From: an uncultured Lachnospiraceae bacterium
GTDB taxonomy: Bacteria > Bacillota > Clostridia > Lachnospirales > Lachnospiraceae
DNA: 64,000 nt
Reading direction: 5' to 3'
Assembly: GCA_947591155.1 (NCBI GenBank)
Contig: CANQDA010000013.1
Location: 1-64,000 of the forward strand
Shown here piece by piece: positions 51,028-60,569 of this stretch (position 1 is its first letter; the number at the start of each line of letters is the position of its first letter). The notes beneath the pieces were generated by a model that saw only the letters and a list, made by a program, of their open reading frames with translations, made no database searches and had not been told where the DNA came from. A program made the position numbers and the translations under genes.

Positions 51028-54000
51028 ATGGCAGTGAAATGGACAGAGGAACAGCAGAAGGTCATAGACACGCGCGGCTGCAACATACTGGTCTCCGCGG
51101 CGGCCGGTTCGGGCAAGACCGCCGTGCTGGTGGCCCGGATCCTGGACAGGATCGCGGGCGGAAGCGGGGATCCGCCGGAGGGAAAGCGACAGTCGGGCGG
51201 ACATGAGCCGATCGACATCGACCGGCTGCTTGTGGTGACTTTCACGAACGCGGCCGCCGCCGAGATGCGCGAGCGGATTCGCGACGCGCTGGAGAAACGG
51301 GCGGAGGAGGAGCCGGAGAACGAGCACCTTCAGCGGCAGCTCGTGCTAGTGCACAACGCGAAGATCACGACGATCCACAGCTTTTGTCTGCAGGTGCTGC
51401 GCAGTCATTTCCAGACGGCGGGCATCGATCCGGCGTTTCGAGTCGCCGATGAGGGCGAGGTGCTGCTTCTCGAGCAGGATACGGCGAAGGAGGCCGTGGA
51501 CGCCGCTTACGAGAATGCGGATGAGGAGTTTCATCGGTTTCTGGAGGTCTTCACGACGGGAAAAGGGGATCAGATGCTCGAGGAGACGATCCTGCAGATC
51601 TGTCATTTTGCGCTCGGGCAGCCGTGGCCGCTGGACTGGCTGCGGGAGTGCAGGGAGAGCTACAGGACGGACAACATTGTAAAGGCTGAAGTGGCTGTAA
51701 AAACAGATTCTCAGGAGGATGGGGCGAAGGATGCGGATGCAAAGACGCAGGGGACAGACCGCACCTGTGAGAATACCACAGATGGGGAAACGGAACTGCC
51801 GGTCTGGCTTGCCTCCATCCAAGATGACACGGCGCGTCTGCTGGCCGATATGCGGGCGCAGACCGAGGAGGCGCTTCGGATCGCGCGGGAGCCGGACGGC
51901 CCGTATCCGTACATCCCAGCGCTGGAAGCGGATCTGGAACTTCTCGAAAAGCTGGAGGCCGCAGGGAAAGCTGGAGAGGGCGGTTACAGGAGATATGCCT
52001 GCGCGCTTGCGCAGATGAAGCCGTTCGCCCGGCTTGGCACGAAGAAGGATGACACGATCAACCTGGAAAAGAAGCTGCGAGTGCAGGCGATGCGCACCGA
52101 GGTCAAAGACGCGCTCACCGGGCTTCGAAAACGCTATTATTACGCGGATCCAGAGGATCTGCAGAGGGAGTACGAGGAGAGCGGACTGATCGTGCGTGTG
52201 CTGACGAGGCTTGCGGAGGATCTTCTGGAGCGTCTCGCGCAGAAAAAAGCCGCGCAGAACATTGTGGATTTCGGGGATCTGGAGCATCTGGCGCTCCGGG
52301 TTCTCGTGGAGAAAACGGACGGCGCTCCGGTTCCGACTGCGGCGGCGCGCGAGTACGCCGAGAGCTTTGAGGAGATCATGATTGACGAGTACCAGGACAG
52401 CAATCTGGTGCAGGAGTTGATCCTGAGCAGTGTGTCCGGCAGAGGCAGGGGGGACAACAATCTGTTTCTGGTGGGCGACGTCAAGCAGAGCATCTACCGC
52501 TTTCGCCTGGCACGGCCGGAGCTTTTTATGGAGAAATACAGGACATACCGGGAGGCCGGGGCGGATGCCTGCCGCATCGACCTTCACCGAAATTTCCGCA
52601 GCCGGGCGCAGGTGCTCGCAGGCGTCAACGACGTCTTCCGGCAGATCATGACGGAGCATCCCGGCGAGATCGTCTACGACGAGGATGCAGCGCTGTATCC
52701 GGGCGCGGAGTTCGCACAAGGGGCGGACGAGTCCTTCCTGAAGCCGGAGCTTCTGCTGCTGGAAGCGGAGAGCACCGCGAGACAGCGCGAGGAGGCAATG
52801 CTCGTGGGACGGCGTATCCGGGAGATGGTCGGAAGGGCGGTCATCTGGGACAAGGAAGAAGGGCAGTACCGCCCAGTGCGCTATGGAGATATCGTGATCC
52901 TGCTGCGCACAGTCAGCGGTTGGGCGGAGACCTTCGGCGAGGTGCTCACCGACATGGGGATCCCGTGCATGACCGGCTCTCAGAAGGGCTACTTCTCCGC
53001 GGCAGAGATCCGGACCGTGCTCGCGTATTTGCAGATTCTGGATAATCCGGTGCAGGATATTCCGCTCGCGGCCGTGCTGCGCAGCGCGATCGGAGGCTTT
53101 GACGACGAGGAGCTCGCAAAACTGCGCGTCTTTTCAAAAAAGAGATCTTTCTATGACTGCTGTCAGGAGTACCGCGCCGCGGGGGATGATCAGCGGCTGA
53201 AGGACAAGCTGGAAAGGTTTTTTGCGACATTTGAGCACTTTCGCGCGAAGTGCGCACACACACCGGTGCATCTGCTTCTGTGGGAGATTCTGGACGTGAC
53301 CGGCTACGGGGCGTACGCGGAATCGCTTCCCGCCGGACGACAGCGCAGGGCGAATCTCGATATGTTGGTGGAGAAGGCGATCGCCTATGAGGCGACGAGT
53401 TACCGCGGGCTGTATCATTTTGTCCGCTACATCGAAAGTCTGAAGAAATATGAGGTGGACTACGGGGAGGCGAACGCGGATTCCGGAGAGGAAAACACGG
53501 TTCGGATCATGAGCATCCACAAGAGCAAGGGGCTGGAATTCCCGGTCGTATTTGTGAGCGGACTCGGGAAGCAGTTCAACGAATCGGATGCCCGCAGCCG
53601 GGTCGTCATGCATCCGGAGTTCGGCATCGGCTGTGATTACGTGGACGATAAACTGCGGACGCGACGGGCGACGCTTCTGAAGTGCGCGATCCGACAGAAG
53701 ACGACGGCCGAGAGTCTGGGAGAGGAGCTTCGCGTGCTCTATGTGGCGATGACGCGCGCAAAGGAGAAGCTGATCCTGACGGGCAGTGTGGGGGATCTTG
53801 AGAAAAAGCTGGAGCGCTGGCAGGTCGCGGCGATGCACCGCGGGGAACAGCTCTCCTACGCGTGGCTGTCTTCGGCTTCCACGTATCTCGACTGGGTCGT
53901 CCCCGCGGTTCTGAGGCTTCCCGCGCCTGCGGGGGGCGAGGGGAAAGCCGGGACAGAAGAAGGGGTCGGCAGTTTGCTGTCGTCAAAGGACGCTTCGCTC

Positions 54001-54888
54001 GTTCTGCGGATCGCGGATGTCGGCGAAGAGGAAGAGGAGCAGATCCGGGAGGACAGCGCCGCGGCGCTCCAGCTGTGGGAGCTTTTGCAGCTGAACACTG
54101 AGATCTGTTACGATGAGGCGACGCGCGACCATCTGCAAAAAGTGTTTCGATCTGAATACCCGTTTGCCGCGGACGCAGAGATCCCGGGTAAGCTGTCGGT
54201 CTCCGAGCTGAAGAAGCTGTCCCGCCTGCCGGAGGAGGAAGACACGTCGGAGCTGTACCGTGAGGAGACGGTCATCCCGTTGATTCCGGAGTTCAGGAAA
54301 GAGAAAGAGCCTGTCACCGGGGCGGCCCGCGGCACCATCTACCATGCATTTATGGAAAATCTTGACTTTCTGCGCATCCCGGAGCCCGGCGACTGCCGTG
54401 GAACGTGCGGGGAGCGCGACGCGGGGGATGATCTGCGCGTTCTTTCACAAGAATTGCAAATACAGTTGGAAGAAATGATAAGTTGTGGTAAAATGTCCGG
54501 GGAAGAGGCGGAGGCGCTTTCTCTCTCGGATATCCAGGCGTTTCTGCAAAGCGGTGTCGGAGCGCGGATGCGCCGGGCGGCGCGTTGTGGGCAGCTGTTC
54601 CGGGAGCGCCCCTTTGTCCTCGGAGTCCCGGCAAGCGAGATCCGAAGCGGATTCAGCTCTCAGGAGACCGTGCTCGTGCAGGGGATCATCGACGCATGGT
54701 TTGTGGAGGGGGACGAGATCGTCGTGCTCGACTACAAAACGGACCGTGTAGACTGCACGCAGGCGCTCGCGGACAAGTACCGGGCACAGCTCGACTACTA
54801 TGCGCTTGCGCTTGAGCGTCTGACCGGACTCAGGGTGAAGGAACGCATCATCTATTCCTTCCATCTGTGCAAAGAGCATGTTCTGTGA
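51028..54888 (+). CDS. addA: ATP-dependent helicase/nuclease subunit A (AddA)
   Basis: This 1286-residue UvrD-type helicase/nuclease has Walker A AAAGSGKTAVL near residue 22, helicase motif II in IMIDEYQDSN, VGDVKQSIYRFRLARPELF, and motif V/VI regions including HKSKGLEFPVVF and VAMTRAKEKL. A C-terminal RecB nuclease has VLDYKTDRVD. It forms AddAB with the preceding gene. There is a hydrophilic insert at about 215-245 (rich in Asp/Thr/Lys), variable in the family. Confidence 0.96.
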   Translation: MAVKWTEEQQKVIDTRGCNILVSAAAGSGKTAVLVARILDRIAGGSGDPPEGKRQSGGHEPIDIDRLLVVTFTNAAAAEMRERIRDALEKRAEEEPENEHLQRQLVLVHNAKITTIHSFCLQVLRSHFQTAGIDPAFRVADEGEVLLLEQDTAKEAVDAAYENADEEFHRFLEVFTTGKGDQMLEETILQICHFALGQPWPLDWLRECRESYRTDNIVKAEVAVKTDSQEDGAKDADAKTQGTDRTCENTTDGETELPVWLASIQDDTARLLADMRAQTEEALRIAREPDGPYPYIPALEADLELLEKLEAAGKAGEGGYRRYACALAQMKPFARLGTKKDDTINLEKKLRVQAMRTEVKDALTGLRKRYYYADPEDLQREYEESGLIVRVLTRLAEDLLERLAQKKAAQNIVDFGDLEHLALRVLVEKTDGAPVPTAAAREYAESFEEIMIDEYQDSNLVQELILSSVSGRGRGDNNLFLVGDVKQSIYRFRLARPELFMEKYRTYREAGADACRIDLHRNFRSRAQVLAGVNDVFRQIMTEHPGEIVYDEDAALYPGAEFAQGADESFLKPELLLLEAESTARQREEAMLVGRRIREMVGRAVIWDKEEGQYRPVRYGDIVILLRTVSGWAETFGEVLTDMGIPCMTGSQKGYFSAAEIRTVLAYLQILDNPVQDIPLAAVLRSAIGGFDDEELAKLRVFSKKRSFYDCCQEYRAAGDDQRLKDKLERFFATFEHFRAKCAHTPVHLLLWEILDVTGYGAYAESLPAGRQRRANLDMLVEKAIAYEATSYRGLYHFVRYIESLKKYEVDYGEANADSGEENTVRIMSIHKSKGLEFPVVFVSGLGKQFNESDARSRVVMHPEFGIGCDYVDDKLRTRRATLLKCAIRQKTTAESLGEELRVLYVAMTRAKEKLILTGSVGDLEKKLERWQVAAMHRGEQLSYAWLSSASTYLDWVVPAVLRLPAPAGGEGKAGTEEGVGSLLSSKDASLVLRIADVGEEEEEQIREDSAAALQLWELLQLNTEICYDEATRDHLQKVFRSEYPFAADAEIPGKLSVSELKKLSRLPEEEDTSELYREETVIPLIPEFRKEKEPVTGAARGTIYHAFMENLDFLRIPEPGDCRGTCGERDAGDDLRVLSQELQIQLEEMISCGKMSGEEAEALSLSDIQAFLQSGVGARMRRAARCGQLFRERPFVLGVPASEIRSGFSSQETVLVQGIIDAWFVEGDEIVVLDYKTDRVDCTQALADKYRAQLDYYALALERLTGLRVKERIIYSFHLCKEHVL

Positions 54889-54970
54889 AACTATAAAACG
54901 AATTGTCCGAAGGGACAGGCGTGCCCGGAGAGAGCCCGTGGGAACGCCCGGTTACAGGAGTAGATTTATT

Positions 54971-57900
54971 ATGAAAAAATTGATACACAATCAGGCCGTT
55001 CGCTATCTTTTCTTCGGGTTCTGTACGACGGGAGTCAATCTGGCCTGCACGTATGCCCTGAGGAGCCTCGGCCTGAACGTCACCGTGGCCAACACGGCCG
55101 CGATCCTGATCGCGATACTGTTTGCCTATGTGGTGAACAAGCTGTTCGTGTTCGAACACAGAGCGGCTTCCGTGGGGGCGCTTTTTAAGGAGGCCGCGGG
55201 TTTTATCGGGATGCGCCTCGGCACGATGGTCGTAGAGATCTTCGGAGTCGTGCTGCTGAACAGTGTCTGGGGCATGAACGACATGCTCGCGAAGCTGGTG
55301 ATTCAGGCCGTGATCATGGTCCTGAATTATCTGATCAGCCGTTTTGTGGTCTTCAAAGACGAGGAGGGCGACGGAACTCTGACAGAGGAGGCGAAGGCGG
55401 CGAAGAAGCGCGCAAGGCGGTTTTTCTTCGCGGGATTTTTCCTGTCCGCGCTTGTGACCGGCATTGGTTTTGTTGTACTGGGCGTGTGGCCGTTCGGGGA
55501 CAACACGGTGCTGATCATCGATTCTCTGCACCAGTACCTTCCGTTCTATACGGATTTTCACGGGAAGCTACAGAACAGCCAGTCGATGCTTTACTCGTTC
55601 TCGGGAGGACTCGGCTACAATTTCTGGTCGACTTACGCGTATTATATGGCGAGCCCGCTGAATTTCCTGATGGCGTTCATCCCGCGGGAGAACGTCTGCG
55701 ATTTCATGGACTTCGCGATTCTTTTCAAAATCGGCCTCTGCGGCGGCTGCTTCTCCTGGTATCTGCATCACAGGGATCCGGAGCGCAGATATCTGCCTGT
55801 CGTGTTCGGCATGATGTTCGCTCTGAGCAATTTCATCATCGGCTACTATTTCAACCTCATGTGGCTCGACAGCATCGCGATGCTGCCGCTCATCATGATG
55901 GGGATCGAGCGCATCGTAAAAGGGGGAAGCGGACGGCTGTTCGGTCTGTCTTTGTTCTACGGACTCTGGTGTAACTACTATATCGGCTTTATGCTCTGTA
56001 TTTTTTCCTGTCTGTATTTTCTGCTGCGCTGGATCGCGAGCCGCAGGATCACGGCGAAGAGGGTTTTCCGAAGCTGCCTGACCTTCGCGTGGTACGCGCT
56101 TTTAGCGGGCGGCATGGCGGCGCTGGTGCTGCTGCCGGCCTACGCGGGCTTGAGCTCATCGGAGTCCATGCAGAGCAATACCTTCCCGACGGTCGTGAAA
56201 TTTTACGAGAGCCTCTGGGGGCTGTTGGAGAACCATATGGCGTTCATGACGCCGGTCAACATCTCGAACTCACAGGTCGGACTCAACGTGTACTGCGGTA
56301 TGGCGGCGGTGCTGCTGGCGGTGCTCTATGCCTTTGACGGGAAGATCCGCCTGCGGGAGCGGCTTGCGCATTTCGGCCTGTGCGGTCTGTTGCTGCTGAG
56401 CTTTTCGTTCAATATGCTGAACTACATCTGGCACGGGTTCCATGTGCAGAACGGACTCCCGAACCGTTTCGCGTTTCTGTACATTGCCGTCCTTCTTGTG
56501 ATGGCTTACGACGCGCTCGGGCATCTTCGCAGCTTCCACATTCCGGAGCTGATCTTCGCGTGGATCGCGACGGCCGGGTTCGTCGTGGCGGCCTATCTGC
56601 AGCGCAGCGGGGAGATCGCGGACTATGTGTATTATCTTTCCTTCGGACTTCTCACGCTGTATTTTGTCCTGCTTTTCGTCGGTCGCCTGGCGAAGCGTGC
56701 GCGGCTTTCGGTCTTCTGCGCGCTGATCTCGGCCGTGGCGCTCATAGAAGTTTCTGCCAACGCGATCTACGGCATGATCTGCAACGACGGTGTGACGAGG
56801 AGCATCTACATTGACGACCAGAGATCCTATCAGGCGATGATGGCGCAGCAGGGGGACGACGAATTCTTCCGCAGCGAGATCGACCGTCAGCGGATGCGCA
56901 ACGTGACGATGTACGCGGGTGGAAACGCGATGGTGATGTTCAACTCCACGATGCAGGAGTCGGTCGTCGACTTCTGTGACAGCCTCGGCATCGAGGCGCG
57001 CACGAACAAGAACGGCTATCTCGGCGTGACGAAGCTGGTGAACGATCTGCTCGGCATCCGTTATCTGGCATCTCCGTCGAAGGTCGCGCGTACAATGTAT
57101 CAGTTTGAACGCGTCGCGGAGGACGGGGAGCTGGCGCTTTACAAAAATGACAACGCGCTCCCGCTCGGGTTTATGGTGAAGGACGACGTCGCCAGCTGGG
57201 ACATCGAGGCCGGGGAGCCGCTGCAGGTGCAGAACAGTTTCGTGGAGCTCGCGACGGGACTCGAACCGATCTACGTGCTGGATCGCTACATCGACATGGA
57301 GGACGGGGAGAATTACGGGATCAAGATCCCGGAGAACAAGCAGGTCTACCTCTGCATCGACACGAGGGTGGAAAATATCAGCCTGAACACGCCGGAGTAC
57401 ACGAAGTCCTTCGACGACTTCACGGATCACCTGTATGTGATCAACGCCTCGGACGAGAGCGATATGGCTGACTTTACGGTGCAGCTGAAGGACGGGCAGT
57501 CAACGGTGCAGGCGCAGGTCTACACCTGCGCGAACGAGGCCTATGAGCGGGTGCGCGACAAGCTTGCTGAGAGCCCGCTGACCGACGTGGCGGTGGACGG
57601 CAACCGCGTCAGCGGAAACGTGGATGCGAAGGAGGACGGGACGCTGCTTTTGACGTTCCCCTACGATACCGGATGGCACATTCTGGTGGACGGCGAGGAG
57701 ACGGAGAGCTACGCCGTCGGAGAGGCGCTCACGGGCATACACCTTCCGGCCGGGATCCATGAGATCAGGATGAAATACACGCCGAATGGCCTGTGGGCCG
57801 GCAGCTTCTTAAGCTTGCTGTGCGCGGCGCTCTACCTGCTCTCGGGCGTGTTTGAAAAAAGAAGTGGCAGATGGGCCGCGAATCAATATGACGAAGGAGA

Positions 57901-59083
57901 ATCAGAGAATATGGGACACTTTTCGGACAAGGCAATGCAGATCGAGGCGGGCATTTTTGCCGTGCTGAACGCAAAGAAAAATGAGCTGGAGAAGCAGGGG
58001 AAGAAGATCTGGAATCTCTCCGTGGGGACGCCGGATTTCCGGCCGCCGCAGCACATCATCGACGCGGTCAGCGAGGCGGCGAAGGATCCGGAGAACTATA
58101 AGTACGCGCTCGTGGAGCTTCCGGAGCTTCTGGAGGCGGCGCAGGGATTCTTCAAGCGGAGATTTGATCTCGATCTCGCGCAGGACGAGATCATGGCGCT
58201 CTACGGCTCTCAGGAGGGCATGACGCACATCGCGTGGGTGCTGTGCAATCCGGGCGACCTTGTGCTGGTGCCGAATCCCGGATATCCGATCTTCGGCATC
58301 GGGCCGCAGCTGTGCGACGCGAGGCTCTGGGAATATCCGCTGTATGAGAAGAACGGCTATCTGCCGGATCTGAAAGCGATCCCGGAGGAGGTCGCGCGGG
58401 ACGCGAAGCTGATGGTGTTCAGCTATCCGGGCAATCCGGTGTGCAAGCTGGCTCCGGACGACTTTTACGACGAGCTGATCGCGTTCGCGAAGAAATACGA
58501 CATTGTCCTTCTGCACGACAACGCCTATGCGGATCTCGTGTTCGGCGGACGCCGGGGAAGCTCCTTCCTGAACCACGAGGGGGCGAAGGATGTGGGGATC
58601 GAGTTCTACTCCCTCTCCAAGACCTTCAACTATACCGGCGCGCGCGCGTCCTTCGCGATCGGAAACGCGGAGATCATCCGGAAGTTCAAGGCGATGCGGA
58701 CGCAGTTCGACTATGGGACCTTCCTTCCGGTGCAGTACGGGGCGATCGCCGCTTTGACCGGGCCGTTCGACGGCGTGCTTGAGCAGTGCGCGAAATACGA
58801 GGAGCGCAACCGCACGCTCTGCGGAGGTCTGCGCGAGATCGGGTGGAATGTGCCGGACAGCGAGGGCACGATGTTCGTGTGGGCGCCGCTGCCGGAGGGA
58901 TATACGGATTCGGAGAAATTCAGCCTTGAGCTGATGGAGAAGTCCGGCGTGATCTGCGTGCCGGGCACAAGCTTCGGAAGCCTCGGTGAAGGGTACGTGC
59001 GGCTGGCGCTCGTCCTGCCGCCGGAGAAGCTGAAGGAAGCGGTGGAGAGCATCCGCGAGAGCGGGATCATCCGCACAGCCTGA
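54971..59083 (+). CDS. GtrA-YfhO membrane protein read through into an aminotransferase
   Basis: One open frame of 1370 residues has three parts. Residues 1-125 are a GtrA-like four-helix domain (RYLFFGFCTTGVNLACTYAL). Residues about 150-960 are a YfhO-type glycosyltransferase-like membrane protein with many helices, DSLHQYLPFYTDFHGKL and YNFWSTYAYYMASPLNF. Residues 981-1370 are a class I aminotransferase. YfhO proteins glycosylate teichoic acids or other surface polymers and GtrA proteins flip lipid-linked sugars. No stop separates YfhO from the aminotransferase, but ATG 57911 has its own ribosome site. ATG 54971 has AGGAG 10 nt upstream. Confidence 0.75.
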   Translation: MKKLIHNQAVRYLFFGFCTTGVNLACTYALRSLGLNVTVANTAAILIAILFAYVVNKLFVFEHRAASVGALFKEAAGFIGMRLGTMVVEIFGVVLLNSVWGMNDMLAKLVIQAVIMVLNYLISRFVVFKDEEGDGTLTEEAKAAKKRARRFFFAGFFLSALVTGIGFVVLGVWPFGDNTVLIIDSLHQYLPFYTDFHGKLQNSQSMLYSFSGGLGYNFWSTYAYYMASPLNFLMAFIPRENVCDFMDFAILFKIGLCGGCFSWYLHHRDPERRYLPVVFGMMFALSNFIIGYYFNLMWLDSIAMLPLIMMGIERIVKGGSGRLFGLSLFYGLWCNYYIGFMLCIFSCLYFLLRWIASRRITAKRVFRSCLTFAWYALLAGGMAALVLLPAYAGLSSSESMQSNTFPTVVKFYESLWGLLENHMAFMTPVNISNSQVGLNVYCGMAAVLLAVLYAFDGKIRLRERLAHFGLCGLLLLSFSFNMLNYIWHGFHVQNGLPNRFAFLYIAVLLVMAYDALGHLRSFHIPELIFAWIATAGFVVAAYLQRSGEIADYVYYLSFGLLTLYFVLLFVGRLAKRARLSVFCALISAVALIEVSANAIYGMICNDGVTRSIYIDDQRSYQAMMAQQGDDEFFRSEIDRQRMRNVTMYAGGNAMVMFNSTMQESVVDFCDSLGIEARTNKNGYLGVTKLVNDLLGIRYLASPSKVARTMYQFERVAEDGELALYKNDNALPLGFMVKDDVASWDIEAGEPLQVQNSFVELATGLEPIYVLDRYIDMEDGENYGIKIPENKQVYLCIDTRVENISLNTPEYTKSFDDFTDHLYVINASDESDMADFTVQLKDGQSTVQAQVYTCANEAYERVRDKLAESPLTDVAVDGNRVSGNVDAKEDGTLLLTFPYDTGWHILVDGEETESYAVGEALTGIHLPAGIHEIRMKYTPNGLWAGSFLSLLCAALYLLSGVFEKRSGRWAANQYDEGESENMGHFSDKAMQIEAGIFAVLNAKKNELEKQGKKIWNLSVGTPDFRPPQHIIDAVSEAAKDPENYKYALVELPELLEAAQGFFKRRFDLDLAQDEIMALYGSQEGMTHIAWVLCNPGDLVLVPNPGYPIFGIGPQLCDARLWEYPLYEKNGYLPDLKAIPEEVARDAKLMVFSYPGNPVCKLAPDDFYDELIAFAKKYDIVLLHDNAYADLVFGGRRGSSFLNHEGAKDVGIEFYSLSKTFNYTGARASFAIGNAEIIRKFKAMRTQFDYGTFLPVQYGAIAALTGPFDGVLEQCAKYEERNRTLCGGLREIGWNVPDSEGTMFVWAPLPEGYTDSEKFSLELMEKSGVICVPGTSFGSLGEGYVRLALVLPPEKLKEAVESIRESGIIRTA
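57911..59083 (+). CDS. Class I aminotransferase (internal start within the fused frame)
   Basis: These 390 residues form a complete PLP enzyme beginning MGHFSDKAMQIEAGIFAVLN. Visible marks are YKYALVELPELLEAA, NPGYPIFG, SYPGNPVC, LLHDNAYADLVFGG and the PLP lysine in SLSKTFNYTGARASFAIGN. It resembles LL-diaminopimelate/alanine-type aminotransferases. AAGGAG lies 11 nt before ATG 57911, so it is probably also, or only, made as a separate protein. Alternatively, the YfhO gene recently lost its stop. The substrate is unknown. Confidence 0.75.
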   Translation: MGHFSDKAMQIEAGIFAVLNAKKNELEKQGKKIWNLSVGTPDFRPPQHIIDAVSEAAKDPENYKYALVELPELLEAAQGFFKRRFDLDLAQDEIMALYGSQEGMTHIAWVLCNPGDLVLVPNPGYPIFGIGPQLCDARLWEYPLYEKNGYLPDLKAIPEEVARDAKLMVFSYPGNPVCKLAPDDFYDELIAFAKKYDIVLLHDNAYADLVFGGRRGSSFLNHEGAKDVGIEFYSLSKTFNYTGARASFAIGNAEIIRKFKAMRTQFDYGTFLPVQYGAIAALTGPFDGVLEQCAKYEERNRTLCGGLREIGWNVPDSEGTMFVWAPLPEGYTDSEKFSLELMEKSGVICVPGTSFGSLGEGYVRLALVLPPEKLKEAVESIRESGIIRTA

Positions 59084-59084
59084 G

Positions 59085-59439
59085 TTCCTGTTTAGTTTAC
59101 TATGGCTATCCGAACGCCCTCACAGGAATTGGTCAATACCACGGCGAAACCCGCTTCCGCTCGTTACGGTCACGCAACGGTACTAAGCTCATGCTACGCA
59201 TTCGCTAAGTGCCGGCGGACCTCTACGGTTTGCCTTAGGTATTGCCAATTCACTGTACGGGCTGAGTATGCGAAAAGCAGCAGCATTTCACGAACAGGAA
59301 TCGCAGGGATTTCCGGGTGTTTTCCGGCACAAAGCCGTTCAATATCGGCTTTCCTTTGTAAAAGCCGATATTGCGGTTTTGACGGGAAATACCCAGGAAG
59401 GGTACCGTGCGATTCCGTCTGATGTTTGTTAAACAGGAA
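59085..59439. repeat. Fold-back repeat element, copy 2
   Basis: This 355-bp non-coding element starts TTCCTGTTTA and ends TAAACAGGAA, an exact 10-bp terminal inverted repeat. Its first 17 bp equal those of the element at 47197. One internal fold has arms at 59127-59140 and 59238-59250. Another runs from GGAATCGCA (59297-59305) to TGCGATTCC (59408-59416) around a perfect 12-bp hairpin (59341-59372). It lies 2 bp after a stop codon. No ORF is convincing in it. Confidence 0.65.
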
Positions 59440-59477
59440 GAGTGCAGTCTAATGTTTGTTTTGACAGGGGGAAGTAG

Positions 59478-60395
59478 ATGCAGAACATATCGGAACTGCT
59501 TGTGCAGGAAATCGGCGAAGACCGAATTCTGACGAGCGAGCACATGAACCGCCACACGACCTTCCGGATCGGCGGTCCGGCGGACGTCTTCGCGGTGCCG
59601 CGGACGGTGGAGGAGGCCGTGGAGATCGTGCGGATCTGCCGGGAGCAGGGCGTGCCCTTCTACGTGATCGGAAACGGGAGCAACCTGTTGGTGTCCGACG
59701 AGGGTTATCGCGGGGTGATCGTGCAGATCTATAAAAATATGAGTGAGATCTCGGTGATTGGAGATACTATGACCGTCCAGGCGGGCGCGATGCTCTCGGT
59801 GATGGCGAAGCGGGCGTTGGAACACGGACTTGCCGGGTTTGAGTTCGCGTCCGGGATTCCCGGAACGGTCGGCGGGGCCGTGGTGATGAACGCCGGGGCC
59901 TACGGCGGAGAGATGAAGGATGTGCTCGAGGAAGTCACGGTGCTGACCGAAGACGGAGCGGTGAAGGCCGTCCCGGCTGAAGAGCTGGAGCTCGGCTACC
60001 GGCACAGCGTGATCCCGCAGAAGGGCTGGATCGTGCTCGGGGCAAAGCTGAGATTTCAGGAGGGCGATTCGAAGGAGATCAGCGCGCGCATGGAGGAGAT
60101 GAAGGAGCGACGCGTGTCGAAGCAGCCGTTGGACCTTCCGAGCGCGGGAAGTACGTTCAAACGGCCGGAGGGAAATTTCGCCGGCAAGCTGATCATGGAG
60201 GCGGGATTGCGCGGATTTTCGGTCGGGGGCGCGCAGGTGTCTGAAAAGCACTGCGGCTTTGTCGTCAACCGGGGCGGAGCGACCGCGGAGGACGTCTACC
60301 GCCTGATCGGGGAAGTGACCGCCCGCGTGCGGGAGCACTCCGGGATCACGCTGGAGCCGGAGATAAAAATGCTCGGGACGTTTCCTGAGGGATAG
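59478..60395 (+). CDS. murB: UDP-N-acetylenolpyruvoylglucosamine reductase
   Basis: This 305-residue FAD enzyme reduces UDP-GlcNAc-enolpyruvate to UDP-MurNAc in peptidoglycan synthesis. The FAD-binding part shows NTTFRIGG-like HTTFRIGGPADV and IGNGSNLLVSDEG, then FASGIPGTVGGAVVMNAGAYGGE, and the C-terminal SAGSTFKRPEGNFAGKLIMEAGLRG has the catalytic Ser. It has the type II short form. AGGGGGAAG precedes the ATG. It leads the murB-rapZ-whiA-crh operon. Confidence 0.96.
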   Translation: MQNISELLVQEIGEDRILTSEHMNRHTTFRIGGPADVFAVPRTVEEAVEIVRICREQGVPFYVIGNGSNLLVSDEGYRGVIVQIYKNMSEISVIGDTMTVQAGAMLSVMAKRALEHGLAGFEFASGIPGTVGGAVVMNAGAYGGEMKDVLEEVTVLTEDGAVKAVPAEELELGYRHSVIPQKGWIVLGAKLRFQEGDSKEISARMEEMKERRVSKQPLDLPSAGSTFKRPEGNFAGKLIMEAGLRGFSVGGAQVSEKHCGFVVNRGGATAEDVYRLIGEVTARVREHSGITLEPEIKMLGTFPEG

Positions 60396-60419
60396 CGGCG
60401 AGGCATATGCCATAGGACA

Positions 60420-60569
60420 AAAAAAGGAAGCGTAAAAACAGGAAAACAGAGAAACAGAAACACGGAAAAACAGAAAGACAAAAAAGCGGAAAAACAGAGA
60501 AACAGAGAAACAGAAAAACAGAAACACGGAAGAACAGAAAGACAGAGAAACGGAAAAACGGGAGATAAG
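60420..60569 (+). repeat. Purine-rich degenerate tandem repeat between murB and rapZ
   Basis: About 150 bp consist of loose 8-bp ACAGAAA/ACGGAAAA-type repeats, nearly free of T. Almost all pyrimidines are single C. It spans the whole gap except the rapZ ribosome site, GGGAGATAAG. Similar but shorter purine-rich spacers lie at 2474-2600, 50940-51027 and 62755-62890. Confidence 0.65.
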
